Assembly: GCF_001750685.1 (NCBI RefSeq)
Contig: NZ_CP017269.1
Span: 4,443,416-4,507,415, forward strand
Source: Geosporobacter ferrireducens
GTDB taxonomy: Bacteria; Bacillota; Clostridia; Peptostreptococcales; Thermotaleaceae
Direction: 5' to 3'
DNA: 64,000 nucleotides
This document shows, piece after piece, positions 18,867 through 28,700 of this stretch. A program made the translations under genes and the position numbers. How positions within the stretch are numbered: the first letter of the stretch is position 1; each line of letters begins with the position of its first letter. The notes beneath the pieces were generated by a model. The model had not been told where the DNA came from. It was given only the letters and a program-made list of their open reading frames with translations, and did no database searches.

Positions 18867-20249
18867 ATGAGTATTAGAAAGGCTGAACCGTTTAAAATCA
18901 AGATGGTTGAACCCATTCGTATGATTTCTAGGGAAGAGAGGGAAAAGGCGCTGATTGAGGCTGGATATAATCCCTTTGCTTTGAGAGCAGAAGATGTATA
19001 TATTGACTTATTAACCGACAGCGGAACCGGTGCAATGAGTGATGCACAATGGGCAGGAATGATGGTGGCGGATGAATCTTATGCAGGAAGTAAAAGCTTT
19101 TATAAATTGGAGGCATCGGTACAGGACATCATCGGATACAAATATGTGATTCCAGCCCATCAAGGAAGAGGTGCCGAGCAGGTGGTATTTCCAAGTCTAA
19201 TCAAGAATAAAGGAGACTATGTATTAGGCAATATGCATTTTGATACTACGAAAGCGCATATAGAAATCGCCGGCGGCAGAGCTGTTAATATGATTGCTGA
19301 TAAAGCCTATGATACCACAACCTATGACGATTTTAAGGGGGATTTTGACCTTGAAAAGCTAGAGGCCTTTATCAAAGAAAAAGGCGTAGAAAAAATTGGG
19401 CTGATTGTCGTAACTGTAACCTGTAATTCGGCAGGGGGACAGCCTGTCTCTATGGCAAATATCCGAGGTGTAAAAGCCATTGCCGATAAGTATGGTATAA
19501 AGGTAATTATCGATGCGGCACGGTATGCAGAAAATGCTTATTTTATTAAGATGCGAGAATCCGGCTATCAGGAAAAATCCATCCGAGAAATTGTAAGGGA
19601 AATGTTCGGCTATGCAGATGGGTTCACCATGAGTGCGAAGAAAGACGGATTGGTGAATATGGGTGGATTAATTGGAATCAAGGAAGATGAAGAACTTTAT
19701 ACCCTTTGCCGTTCTACCATCGTACCGTTGGAAGGGTTTCCTACCTATGGCGGATTATCCGGAAGAGATATGGAAGCCTTAGCCGTAGGTATGCAGGAAG
19801 GAATTGAATTAGATTATCTTGAGTATCGTATCGAGCAAGTGAAGTATTTAGGAGACCGGTTAGTAGAGGCAGGTGTACCGATCCAATATCCTACTGGAGG
19901 TCATGCGGTGTTTGTAGATTGTAAGAAAATCTGCCCGCACATCCCATATGATGAGTTTCCTGCACAGGCAGTTTGCAATGCTGTATATCTGGAAGCCGGC
20001 GTAAGACCCGTTGAAATTGGCTCTTTCCTTTTGGGAAGAGATCCGGATACTGGAGAAAATCTGGAATCTCCACTGGAACTAATGAGACTTACTATACCTA
20101 GAAGGGTATATACCAATCGGCATATGGATGTAGTGGCCGATGCAGTGATAGCAGTCTTTAAAAATGCAGAAAAATTAGTAGGGTTAGAGTTTGCATATGA
20201 GCCAAAGGTACTACGTCATTTCACTGCAAAATTAAGACCTGTAAAATAG
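18867..20249 (+). CDS. tnaA: Tryptophanase (tryptophan indole-lyase)
   Basis: A 460-residue PLP enzyme that splits tryptophan into indole, pyruvate and ammonia. The family also contains tyrosine phenol-lyase, so I compared diagnostic residues from memory. The segment [12 protein letters not shown] has Ile where tyrosine phenol-lyase has the phenol-binding Arg, and the C-terminal VLRHFTAKL has His where tyrosine phenol-lyase has Phe; both favour tryptophanase. The PLP lysine is in FTMSAKKDG (about K259). No tryptophan permease (tnaB) or clear TnaC leader peptide is next to it. GGGAGG precedes the ATG. Confidence 0.9.
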   Translation: MSIRKAEPFKIKMVEPIRMISREEREKALIEAGYNPFALRAEDVYIDLLTDSGTGAMSDAQWAGMMVADESYAGSKSFYKLEASVQDIIGYKYVIPAHQGRGAEQVVFPSLIKNKGDYVLGNMHFDTTKAHIEIAGGRAVNMIADKAYDTTTYDDFKGDFDLEKLEAFIKEKGVEKIGLIVVTVTCNSAGGQPVSMANIRGVKAIADKYGIKVIIDAARYAENAYFIKMRESGYQEKSIREIVREMFGYADGFTMSAKKDGLVNMGGLIGIKEDEELYTLCRSTIVPLEGFPTYGGLSGRDMEALAVGMQEGIELDYLEYRIEQVKYLGDRLVEAGVPIQYPTGGHAVFVDCKKICPHIPYDEFPAQAVCNAVYLEAGVRPVEIGSFLLGRDPDTGENLESPLELMRLTIPRRVYTNRHMDVVADAVIAVFKNAEKLVGLEFAYEPKVLRHFTAKLRPVK

Positions 20250-20263
20250 ACTATGAAAAAACT

Positions 20264-20291
20264 AGCGGCATGTCAATGCCGCTTATATTTT
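20264..20291 (+). terminator. Terminator after tnaA
   Basis: AGCGGCAT (20264-20271) pairs with ATGCCGCT (20276-20283), followed by TATATTTTT. It overlaps the 3' end of the convergent gene. Confidence 0.75.
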
Positions 20292-20818
20292 TCATCCAAC
20301 ATTTTTGAAATTAATTCTCCTGCAGTTCGTTTAGTCAAATTATCAAAATTAACGGGAATTTCTAATGTTCCAGAAAGCTTTTTTATAGTCTCTATTTGCC
20401 TTTGAGTGGGGGGGTCTTCTGCTGCAGGACCTTCTATCGCAGGATTAGTAGATTCTCGAACAAGGCTGCTATCATCTAAATCCTTCAAATCTAGTTCTTC
20501 GATAGCGGTCATTCCAATATTTGTAAAGTCTCGTAAAGCTCTAGCCTTTGCCCTCGTAGAGGCCATTCGGATGATGTGAGGAGTCAAATTGCTGCGCACA
20601 GAATTTGGACTTGCATCACCAAAATCAGTAAAAACCTTGTCCTTTGTTTTGACGGTTGCTTTACATACAGCTGTATAAGCATTATCTTGGGAAGGAAGCT
20701 GCACAAGATCTACTGCAATAGACTCAAGCTCTTGTTGATGTGCTAAATCTAAAAGTCCTTCATAGGTTACAAAATTTTTTCCTTGTAGATTAATAATAAA
20801 TCTTTCATGAATAGACAT
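20273..20818 (-). CDS. Uncharacterised protein resembling single-strand-annealing/recombination proteins
   Basis: A 181-residue protein convergent to tnaA. The ATG at 20818 is preceded by AGGTG, better than a GTG three codons earlier. The central segment, with FGDASPNSV, HIIRMASTRAKARALRD and TNIGMTAIEEL, resembles the core of Rad52/Erf-like phage annealing proteins, where a charged IRMAxTRAxxRALRD-type helix is common. After a Pro-rich linker (~130-145) comes a C-terminal TQRQIETIKKLS...LTKRTAGELISKML segment of a type often found at the end of phage recombination proteins. It is a chromosomal-looking gene with no phage neighbours. Function is inferred only by resemblance. Confidence 0.6.
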   Translation of the reverse strand: MSIHERFIINLQGKNFVTYEGLLDLAHQQELESIAVDLVQLPSQDNAYTAVCKATVKTKDKVFTDFGDASPNSVRSNLTPHIIRMASTRAKARALRDFTNIGMTAIEELDLKDLDDSSLVRESTNPAIEGPAAEDPPTQRQIETIKKLSGTLEIPVNFDNLTKRTAGELISKMLDEKYKRH

Positions 20819-21095
20819 TATTTTCACCTGCCTTCTTATCTGTTTCTTCTTATTATTTTATCTAAGAAAATAAGGAATAACCGAGGGCAAATGTGTATAA
20901 AAAGATGTAGGTTAACAGATTTGGATGATTCAGGTACAAAGTGATATGAAAATTTTTCTTGCAATTTAACATTGAAAGGCATAAGGGATTATGGTAATTT
21001 ATTATATATAGATATTCGGTAGGAAAATAGACCTAGAGAAAGAGCAACAAATAGAAAAAAGAAAAGATTGTTTCAGTATAGAAGGAGTGGACGTT

Positions 21096-21521
21096 GTGAG
21101 GGAAGAAATCAGCTCAGGAGGTGTCGTTGTTTTCGGAAATGCCATATTGCTGCTTAGAAAGTATAATGGAGATTGGGTTTTGCCAAAAGGGAAGGTAGAA
21201 CTAGATGAAGAAACCAGTAATGCAGCTGTACGAGAGGTATTTGAAGAAGGCGGTGTAAAAGCCGAAGTGCTGAGATATTTAGGAAAAATCAACTACTCTT
21301 TTAAAAACAGCTGGCAGGATCATGAAACAGTAAATAAAACAGTACATTGGTATTTAATGAAAGCAAGAAATATGGAATGTATCCCCTTAAAGGATGAAGG
21401 CTTTATTGAAGCAAAATTTGTGCATATGAACCGGGCTATCGAGTTGGCAAAATATGATGATGAACGGGAAATCATTGAAAAAGCTATTAAAGAGATGGAA
21501 AAAGACCTCACCAACCGGTGA
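21096..21521 (+). CDS. Nudix hydrolase
   Basis: A ~141-residue pyrophosphohydrolase. The full Nudix box is present, with Gly, five residues, Glu, seven residues, then REVFEEGGV. The N-terminal ISSGGVVVFG and WVLPKGKVE are typical of the diadenosine-polyphosphate/8-oxo-dGTP hydrolase group; the substrate cannot be fixed. I place the start at GTG 21096, nine bases after AAGGAG, rather than GTG 21087 which overlaps that site. A strong terminator follows directly. Confidence 0.9.
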   Translation: MREEISSGGVVVFGNAILLLRKYNGDWVLPKGKVELDEETSNAAVREVFEEGGVKAEVLRYLGKINYSFKNSWQDHETVNKTVHWYLMKARNMECIPLKDEGFIEAKFVHMNRAIELAKYDDEREIIEKAIKEMEKDLTNR

Positions 21522-21530
21522 GGCCTTTTT
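21506..21530 (+). terminator. Terminator after the Nudix gene
   Basis: CCTCACC (21506-21512) pairs with GGTGAGG (21517-21523), followed by a T-run. The hairpin starts inside the last codons of the gene. Confidence 0.85.
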
Positions 21531-21539
21531 ATTATATCA

Positions 21540-21710
21540 CTACTGTTGAGGAATAAAAGTAGAACACAAGGCATCGTCACTGTTATGAGCCATACCTCTA
21601 TGCTTTGGGTTTACTTCTATTTTGTCAGCATGACAATAATCATTTTTGAAAAAACGACAGTTTGAAACGTGGCACATTACTTCCATTGTAGGATGTTTTC
21701 CTCCTTGCAT
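21540..21710 (-). CDS. DUF1540 cysteine-rich small protein
   Basis: A 56-residue protein on the minus strand, read from ATG at 21710 with GAGGAGGTG eight bases upstream. It contains CHVSNCRFFKNDYCHADKI and a later ALCSTF, giving the four-cysteine pattern of DUF1540 mini-proteins of Clostridia and Bacilli, which are probably metal-binding. The first residues MQGGKHPTMEVM lack a signal peptide. Function unknown. It is convergent with the Nudix gene and ends a few bases beyond that gene's terminator. Confidence 0.85.
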   Translation of the reverse strand: MQGGKHPTMEVMCHVSNCRFFKNDYCHADKIEVNPKHRGMAHNSDDALCSTFIPQQ

Positions 21711-21845
21711 ATTTTACACCTCCTCATTGGTTTCATATATATTTTGTGTCTTTTTTTAAAAAATATTTCATACAAATATTACACAAAATAATATTAGAAA
21801 GATTACGATTCTTAATAAAATTTTAATAGAAAAATTTTTAGATTG

Positions 21846-21854
21846 TGTTATAAT
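21846..21854 (+). promoter_or_regulatory. Extended -10 promoter element upstream of whiA
   Basis: TGTTATAAT (TG at 21846-21847, TATAAT at 21849-21854) lies about 75 bp before whiA in very AT-rich DNA; no good -35 box is seen, consistent with an extended -10 promoter. Confidence 0.45.
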
Positions 21855-21930
21855 ATATGAAATATATAATATTGTAGTAAAAATAAAACCTAGGTAAGAA
21901 AGCATCATTGTTCATAAAGCAGGTGATCAT

Positions 21931-22890
21931 ATGTCTTTTTCGATGAAAACAAAGAATGAATTGGCTAGGATTATTCCGGAAGACTCCTGTTGTCAGTTGG
22001 CTCAATTAGCTGCAATGATTCGAATGAGCGGGACGATTCAGTTGGCGGGATTTCAAAAAGTAAATATTAAGATTGCTACAGAAAACGCAGCTGTAGCGCG
22101 CACAATTTTTACGCTTTTGAAAAAATCTTTCGGAATTCATACAGAATTAATGGTGAAAAGGAATAAATTACTGAAGAAGAATAACCATTATATGATGACA
22201 ATAAACAGTGATGCGGGTGCAAACGATATCCTCAAAACGGTAAAAATACTAAAGTTAAGTGATGAGCAATTTACCATAGAGCACGGAGTACCCTGGGAGC
22301 TAATTAAGTCAAGATGCTGTAAAAGAGCTTATTTAAGAGGGGCTTTTTTAGGAGCAGGTTCTGTTAGTGATCCGGAAAAAGCTTATCATTTAGAATTTGT
22401 AACAACCAGTGAAGAGCACAGTGAGGATCTAAAAAATCTTATTAATGAATTTGATCTGGGGGCAAAAATCATTCAGAGGAAGCAAAGTTACGTGGTTTAC
22501 TTGAAAGAAGGAGATCAGATTGTTGATTTGCTGAATATTATGGGTGCCTACTCTGCACTGCTCAACTTGGAAAATATTCGCATCTACAAGCAGGTGCGCA
22601 ATAATGTAAATCGCATTGTAAACTGTGAGACTGCAAATCTTAGTAAGATTGTTAATGCATCTATACGCCAGATCGAAAATATAGAGTACATCCAAAAAAC
22701 AGAGGGTTTTCGAATTCTACCTGAAGGACTGCGTGAGATTGCAGAGCTGCGTCTGCATTATCAAGATGCCAGTTTGAAAGAACTTGGCAATATGTTAACG
22801 CCACCTGTAGGAAAATCGGGTGTGAATCATAGACTAAGAAAAATAGATAAAATTGCTGAGAAATTAAAGCAGAAAAAGGGGGATATGTAA
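21931..22890 (+). CDS. whiA: DNA-binding cell-division/sporulation regulator WhiA
   Basis: A 319-residue protein with the WhiA layout: N-terminal degenerate LAGLIDADG homing-endonuclease-like domains (with [21 protein letters not shown] at ~130-150) and a C-terminal helix-turn-helix ([20 protein letters not shown]). WhiA is conserved in Gram-positive bacteria and affects cell division and chromosome segregation. It is followed without any gap by the HPr-family gene, an arrangement common in Firmicutes. AGGTGAT precedes the start. Confidence 0.95.
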   Translation: MSFSMKTKNELARIIPEDSCCQLAQLAAMIRMSGTIQLAGFQKVNIKIATENAAVARTIFTLLKKSFGIHTELMVKRNKLLKKNNHYMMTINSDAGANDILKTVKILKLSDEQFTIEHGVPWELIKSRCCKRAYLRGAFLGAGSVSDPEKAYHLEFVTTSEEHSEDLKNLINEFDLGAKIIQRKQSYVVYLKEGDQIVDLLNIMGAYSALLNLENIRIYKQVRNNVNRIVNCETANLSKIVNASIRQIENIEYIQKTEGFRILPEGLREIAELRLHYQDASLKELGNMLTPPVGKSGVNHRLRKIDKIAEKLKQKKGDM

Positions 22891-23157
22891 ATGGTGCATC
22901 AAGAGGTTACTGTAATAAATAAACTTGGTCTTCATGCAAGACCGGCAGCATTGTTTGTACAGACTGCAAATAAGTTCGCATCAGATATTATGCTTGAAAA
23001 AGGTACAAAAAAGATTAATGCAAAAAGTATCATGGGTGTGATGTCTCTCGGTGTTGGAAAGGGAGAAAAAATTATGATTGAAGTAGACGGACCCGATGAG
23101 AGTGAAGCTTTAAGTGCTTTGGTCAATCTAATTGAGGTTACACTGGCGAATATGTAA
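22891..23157 (+). CDS. HPr-family phosphocarrier protein
   Basis: An 88-residue PTS phosphocarrier. The active-site His15 is in GLHARPA and the regulatory Ser46 in KINAKSIMGVMSLG, so unlike Bacillus Crh (where His15 is replaced) this copy can both carry phosphate for sugar PTS uptake and serve HPr kinase/CcpA signalling. The start codon follows the whiA stop directly. Whether this is the main PtsH of the organism depends on the rest of the genome. Confidence 0.92.
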   Translation: MVHQEVTVINKLGLHARPAALFVQTANKFASDIMLEKGTKKINAKSIMGVMSLGVGKGEKIMIEVDGPDESEALSALVNLIEVTLANM

Positions 23158-23186
23158 ACTGCTCCAATTTGGAGCAGTTTTTTATT
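23156..23186 (+). terminator. Terminator after the HPr gene
   Basis: AAACTGCTCC (23156-23165) pairs with GGAGCAGTTT (23171-23180), continuing into a T-run. The stem overlaps the stop codon. Confidence 0.9.
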
Positions 23187-23330
23187 GCTAAATAGTAGAA
23201 AAGTCCTTGTAATAAATAATAAATATGAAAAGGATTTTTTATTATGATGTCGAAATCTATGTAAATAATAACAATTCATGTAGGTTCTTACAAAATTAAT
23301 ACGAATGATGACAGAATGATGGAGGGCATC

Positions 23331-24401
23331 ATGCGAAAGCTCAAGGTGGATTACATAAAACAGGGAATGATGGTGGCAAAAAATATTTATGATGAAGAGG
23401 GGCAGATTTTACTTTCCTCCGGCATGCCTCTAAAGCAATCTTATATCGAAAAACTAAAGGATGCAGGGATAGATGAAATATATATTATGTCAGAAGAGAA
23501 AGAAAATACAATTCTTCAAGATGTAATCAGCGAGCAAGCCAGGGTTGAGGCAAAGAAGTTAGTAAGAGAAACTATGGAAAAGGTAAGTGTAGGACAAGCG
23601 CTTCAAACGGAAAAAGTATTGGCCATGGTAAATGACCTATTGGAGGAGTTGTTGAGCCAGAAAGATATACTGCTGAATCTGTCGGAAATTAGGACCGTTG
23701 ATGAATATACCTTTGGACATTCTGTCAATGTATCTGTGCTATCCATTATTACAGGGATTTCTTTGGGATATTCTAGAGAAAACTTGAAAACCTTAGGTGT
23801 TGGCGCACTGCTTCACGATATTGGAAAAACACTAGTTCCCTTGGCGATTCTGAATAAGCCCGGGGCATTAACCGCAGAAGAGTATGGCGTTATTCAGCAT
23901 CATGCTAAGCTGGGTTACGAGGTTTTACGGAAATATCCTCAAGTAGGAGAGGAAGCTGCCTTGATCGCTTTAACCCATCATGAGCGTTACGATGGCATGG
24001 GTTATCCCCAGGGGTTAAAGTGTGAAGAAGTTCATGACTATGCCAAAATCGTAGCGATTGCAGATGTGTATGATGCAATGACCTCTGATCGTGTATATAA
24101 ATCTAAAATCAAGCCGCACCAGGCAATCGAATACTTGATTTCTATGGGGAATCACCAATTCGATTATGAAATTGTCAAAAATTTTACGCGATATGTGGCC
24201 AGTTATCCTATTGGAACGATGGTGGTGCTAAGCAATGGATATAGAGGAATTGTTTCAAGTATTGATAAGAACTTTCCACACCGACCGCAGATTCGCTGTC
24301 TGTTAGATCCATTAGGCATAAAGTGCAGTGGAAAAAGCATTTTGAATCTGGTAAAACATCCGTCGATTACGATTGTAGATATATTAGAGAATATTGAATA
24401 A
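23331..24401 (+). CDS. HD-GYP domain protein (probable cyclic-di-GMP phosphodiesterase)
   Basis: A ~356-residue cytoplasmic protein. The C-terminal HD-GYP domain has HSVNVSVLS, LLHDIGKTLVP, the metal-binding HHERYDG and GYPQGL, and DVYDAMTSDR. HD-GYP enzymes usually break down cyclic-di-GMP. The N-terminal ~100 residues form a small domain common in clostridial HD-GYP proteins. The last ~70 residues (YPIGTMVVLSNG) are a beta-rich tail also often seen. The ATG at 23331 directly follows GGAGGG; an ATG five codons earlier lacks a site. Activity is inferred from the intact metal ligands. Confidence 0.9.
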   Translation: MRKLKVDYIKQGMMVAKNIYDEEGQILLSSGMPLKQSYIEKLKDAGIDEIYIMSEEKENTILQDVISEQARVEAKKLVRETMEKVSVGQALQTEKVLAMVNDLLEELLSQKDILLNLSEIRTVDEYTFGHSVNVSVLSIITGISLGYSRENLKTLGVGALLHDIGKTLVPLAILNKPGALTAEEYGVIQHHAKLGYEVLRKYPQVGEEAALIALTHHERYDGMGYPQGLKCEEVHDYAKIVAIADVYDAMTSDRVYKSKIKPHQAIEYLISMGNHQFDYEIVKNFTRYVASYPIGTMVVLSNGYRGIVSSIDKNFPHRPQIRCLLDPLGIKCSGKSILNLVKHPSITIVDILENIE

Positions 24402-24404
24402 GTT

Positions 24405-24413
24405 TGGTATAAT
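24405..24413 (+). promoter_or_regulatory. Extended -10 promoter element of the CBS/hotdog regulator gene
   Basis: TGGTATAAT just after the HD-GYP stop codon and about 50 bp before the next start. No clear -35 box, consistent with an extended -10 promoter. Confidence 0.5.
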
Positions 24414-24465
24414 AGTAGGTGTGAGAGAACTTTCATACCTATTTTTAGTGTACGGGAGAATAAAG

Positions 24466-25764
24466 ATGACAAAAAATGAACAACTATTAGCGTATATACG
24501 AGGTATTGCAGCAGGAACCAAAATTTCAGTCAGGCAAATTGCAAACGATATGGGCGTTAGTGAAGGAACTGCCTATAAAGCCATTAAGGATGCAGAGCTT
24601 CTGCAGCTGGTCAGTACCATGCCTAGAGTCGGAACAATCCGTGTGGAAAAGGTAGAGAAAAAAGGAATTCAAAAGCTTACCTTTGCAGAAGTCTTGCATA
24701 TCGTAGAGGGAACCGTTTTAGGAGGCCATGAAGGCATCTATAAAACCTTTAATAAATTTGTTATCGGAGCTATGGCAATTAATGAGATTAGACGCTATCT
24801 TTCAGAAGGGGACATGTTGATTGTAGGCAATCGGGATGATGCGCATAAATTAGCCTTGGACAAAGATTGCGCCGTATTGATTACAGGAGGTTTTTCCTGT
24901 AAAGATGAGATCAAGAAAATGGCTAATGAAAAAAAGCTTCCGATCATTTCTACCAGCCATGATACTTTTACAGTAACCTCTATCCTAAATAGAGATATTC
25001 ATGAACGGTTGATTCGTAAAGAGATTCTTATGGCGGAGGATATTATGCCCAGGGACTTATATTACATCGAGGGAACGCAGAATGTAGGCGATTTGAAAAA
25101 AAAGATTCGGGAAACAGGGCATAGTCGTTTTCCAGTAGTGGACAACCATAAACATGTTATCGGTATCGTGACTCCGAGAGATATTGCAGAAGCGCAAGAT
25201 GATGACTTAATAAAAAATCTTATGACCCAGGAACCTATTACCATATTAAGAGACACTTCTGTAGCTTATATTTCTCATATAATGATTTGGGAAGGAATTG
25301 AAATGATTCCACTGGTAGAGGGGAAAAAACTTATTGGTGTAATTACGCGTCAGGATGTGATTCGCGGCTTAAAGTATATCAGAAGTCAGCCTCATTTAGG
25401 CGAAACCTTTGAGGATATGCTGCTGGATCATTTTAAGATTGAAGAAACGGAAAATGGAATTCGACTGCTTGGCGATATAACACCTATGATGCTCAATGAA
25501 TTGGGAATTGCCAGTGCCGGTGTAATGGTTATGCTTATGTCCGCTGCAGGATCCTTTGCAATCAAAAAGGAAAAACAACTGGATAGTGTGATCGACAGCT
25601 TCATGGTGTATTTTATCAGACCTTTGCAGATGGAGAATACCATTGAAATCCATGCGGAGATCATCAACATGGGAAGAAAATTTTATAAGGTAGATATATC
25701 TGTAAAGCACCAAAAGGAAATTGTCTCTAAAGCCATGATGTCGGCAAAAATACTAAAAAAATAA
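24466..25764 (+). CDS. HTH-DRTGG-CBS-hotdog regulatory protein (YtoI-like)
   Basis: A ~432-residue protein with four parts. These are an N-terminal winged helix (RQIANDMGVSEGTAYKAIKDA), a DRTGG domain (~75-175), two CBS repeats (PRDLYYIEG... to VIRGLKYI), which usually bind adenine nucleotides, and a C-terminal hotdog-fold thioesterase-like domain (from ~330). This architecture is that of Bacillus YtoI. It is likely a nucleotide-sensing transcription factor; targets unknown. The ATG at 24466 has GGGAGAA five bases upstream; an in-frame start 24 codons earlier would overlap the HD-GYP gene and has no site. It is directly upstream of dnaE, as in Bacillus. Confidence 0.88.
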   Translation: MTKNEQLLAYIRGIAAGTKISVRQIANDMGVSEGTAYKAIKDAELLQLVSTMPRVGTIRVEKVEKKGIQKLTFAEVLHIVEGTVLGGHEGIYKTFNKFVIGAMAINEIRRYLSEGDMLIVGNRDDAHKLALDKDCAVLITGGFSCKDEIKKMANEKKLPIISTSHDTFTVTSILNRDIHERLIRKEILMAEDIMPRDLYYIEGTQNVGDLKKKIRETGHSRFPVVDNHKHVIGIVTPRDIAEAQDDDLIKNLMTQEPITILRDTSVAYISHIMIWEGIEMIPLVEGKKLIGVITRQDVIRGLKYIRSQPHLGETFEDMLLDHFKIEETENGIRLLGDITPMMLNELGIASAGVMVMLMSAAGSFAIKKEKQLDSVIDSFMVYFIRPLQMENTIEIHAEIINMGRKFYKVDISVKHQKEIVSKAMMSAKILKK

Positions 25765-25783
25765 GAGGGAAGGGAGGTTGTCT

Positions 25784-28700
25784 ATGGGAGAGTTTGTTCA
25801 TTTGCACGTCCATACAGAATACAGTTTATTAGATGGTTTTGCCAGAATTAGAGATTTAGCCCAAATGGCAAAAAATATGGGTATGAAGGCCATCGCCATT
25901 ACCGATCATGGCTCGATGTTTGGTGTAATCGACTTCTATAAACAGGCAAAGAAGCATGGTATCAAGCCTATTATTGGCTGTGAGGTATATACTGCAGCGA
26001 GAAGGATGAATGATCGGGATCCAGTGAAAGATAAAAATCAAGGGCACCTCGTCTTACTTGCGAAAAATATGATGGGCTATAAGAATATTATGAAGATCGT
26101 TTCTTTAGGATATACACAAGGCTTTTATTACAAGCCCCGTATTGATTTTGAGGTTTTGGAAAACTACAGCGAGGGGGTCATTGCTTTGAGTGCCTGCTTG
26201 GCTGGCCAGGTACAGAGAGAGCTTTTAAACGGCAACTTCATGGCAGCGAAAGAGACGGCTCTCAGACTGGAGAAAATTTTTGGCAAAGAACATTTTTACT
26301 TAGAACTGCAGGATCATGATATAGAGGAACAGAAAACCGTTAACCGGGAATTGATTAAATTAAGTCAAGAGACGGGGATTCCTTTAGTTGCAACAAATGA
26401 TGTCCATTACCTGAGACAAGAGGATGCGGATAGCCATGATATCCTGCTGTGTATCCAGACGGGAAAAACGGTTCAGGATAAAGACCGATTAAAATTTTCT
26501 ACCAATGCCTTTTATTTGAAATCACCAGAAGAAATGGAAGCACTCTTTTCCTATGTACCAGAGGCCCTGGAGAACACCGTGAAAATCGCAAATAGTTGCC
26601 AAGTGGATTTCGATTTCGACCAAATTCATCTTCCAAAATACGATGTTCCAGAGGCAGAAGAGCCGAAGGACTATCTCTATCGGCTTTGCTATGAAGGCTT
26701 GAGAGAACGGTATGGGGAAGGTGCAGACCAACTGAAGGAAAGGTTGGACTATGAGTTGAATACAATCATTGATATGGGATATGTAGAGTATTTCTTGATT
26801 GTATGGGATTTTATTCGTTATGCGAAAGAAAATAACATCATGGTAGGTCCGGGAAGAGGATCTGCGGCAGGAAGCATTGTAGCCTACGTGTTGGGAATCA
26901 CAGATATTGATCCCATCAAATACAATCTAATCTTTGAAAGATTTTTGAATCCTGAGCGAATCAGTATGCCTGATATAGATATTGATTTTTGCTTTGAACG
27001 AAGGCAAGAAGTCATTGATTATGTAATTCAGAAGTATGGACAGGAAAAGGTAGCCCAGATTATTACTTTTGGAACCATGGCTGCCAGAGCTGCAATCCGG
27101 GATGTAGGGAGGGCAATTAATCTTTCTTATGCAGAGGTAGATGGGATTGCAAAGCAGATTCCTATGCAGTTGGGAATGACTATCGATAAAGCGCTGGAGG
27201 TGAATCCATCACTAAAAGCACTATATAAAGAAAATGAGCAGGCGAAATATCTCATAGATGTGGCTAGGGCTCTGGAAGGGATGCCCCGTCATGCCTCAAC
27301 CCATGCCGCTGGCGTAGTGATCTCCAAGGAAGCTGTGGATGAGTATGTGCCTTTATACATGCATGAGGAGAGTATTACTACCCAGTTCACTATGGGTACA
27401 TTAGAAGAACTGGGACTTTTAAAAATGGATTTTCTAGGGTTACGGAACCTAACGGTGATCCGAGACGCATTAGATCTGATTGAAAAAAATCACGGGGTGA
27501 AAATTGATTTTTCCAACAGCAATTATGATGATCCGAAGGTCTATGAGCTTATCAGCAGAGCAGATACCTTAGGAGTATTCCAGTTGGAAAGTGCTGGGAT
27601 GCGTCAGTTTATGAAGGATTTAAAGCCGGATAACTTTGAGGATATCATAGCTGGTATTTCCCTCTTTCGACCAGGCCCTATGGAGTCTATTCCCCGATAT
27701 ATACAATACAAAAATAATCCGCATATGATTCAATACCTGCATCCCAAACTGGAACCGATTCTCAATGTGACCTATGGTTGTTTGGTGTATCAAGAGCAGG
27801 TAATGCAGGTAGTACGGGATTTGGGAGGTTACAGTTACGGACGCAGTGACCTGGTACGCAGAGCCATGGGAAAGAAAAAGATGGAAGTAATGGAACAAGA
27901 GCGTCAGTATTTTATCCATGGAAAAACCGATGAAGCGGGAAACCTAGAAATAGCTGGTTGTATTCGCAATGGGGTCCCGGAGGATGTGGCCAACCGGATT
28001 TACGATGAAATGATAGACTTTGCAAAATATGCCTTTAATAAATCCCATGCTGCCGCTTATGCAGTATTAGGATATCAGACGGCCTATTTGAAATGCTACT
28101 ATCCCGTAGAATTTATGGCGGCACTGCTGACAAGTGTAATGGGAAACACTTCAAAAGTAGCCCAATATATTCAGGACTGTAAAAAGATGGATATGGAGAT
28201 TCTTCCACCAAGTATAAACGAAAGCGGTCCTAAATTCACTGTAGAGAACGGTAAAATCCGATTTGGCTTGATGGCTGTAAAAAACGTAGGTTTGGGAATT
28301 ATCGATGCCATTGTACAGGCAAGGCAGGATAAAGGGCGATATGTGAGCTTTATGGATTTTTGCGAGAAAGTCGATTCAAAGGAGGTAAATAAAAGGGCTA
28401 TTGAAAGCCTGATCCGTTGTGGTGCATTTGACCATATTGGTGCCAACCGTGCCCAACTGCTGGCTATATTTGAAAGAGTTATCGATGGAATTCAGCAAGA
28501 TCGCCGCAGAAATATTGAAGGACAAGTCTCATTGTTTTCTAACTTTGATGAGGTTTTGCCGGAGACTGTGAAGGAAGATGTATTACCGAATGTAGAAGAA
28601 TTTCCACAGAAGATGCTGCTGGCTATGGAAAAAGAAACTACAGGCTTATACATTACAGGGCATCCCCTCGCAGAGTTTGAAGAGGAAATTTTACGTCTTT

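Noticed and set aside
18867..20249. Tyrosine phenol-lyase instead of tryptophanase
   Set aside because: The position of the phenol-binding Arg is Ile (VEIGS) and the C-terminal diagnostic residue is His, both as in tryptophanase.
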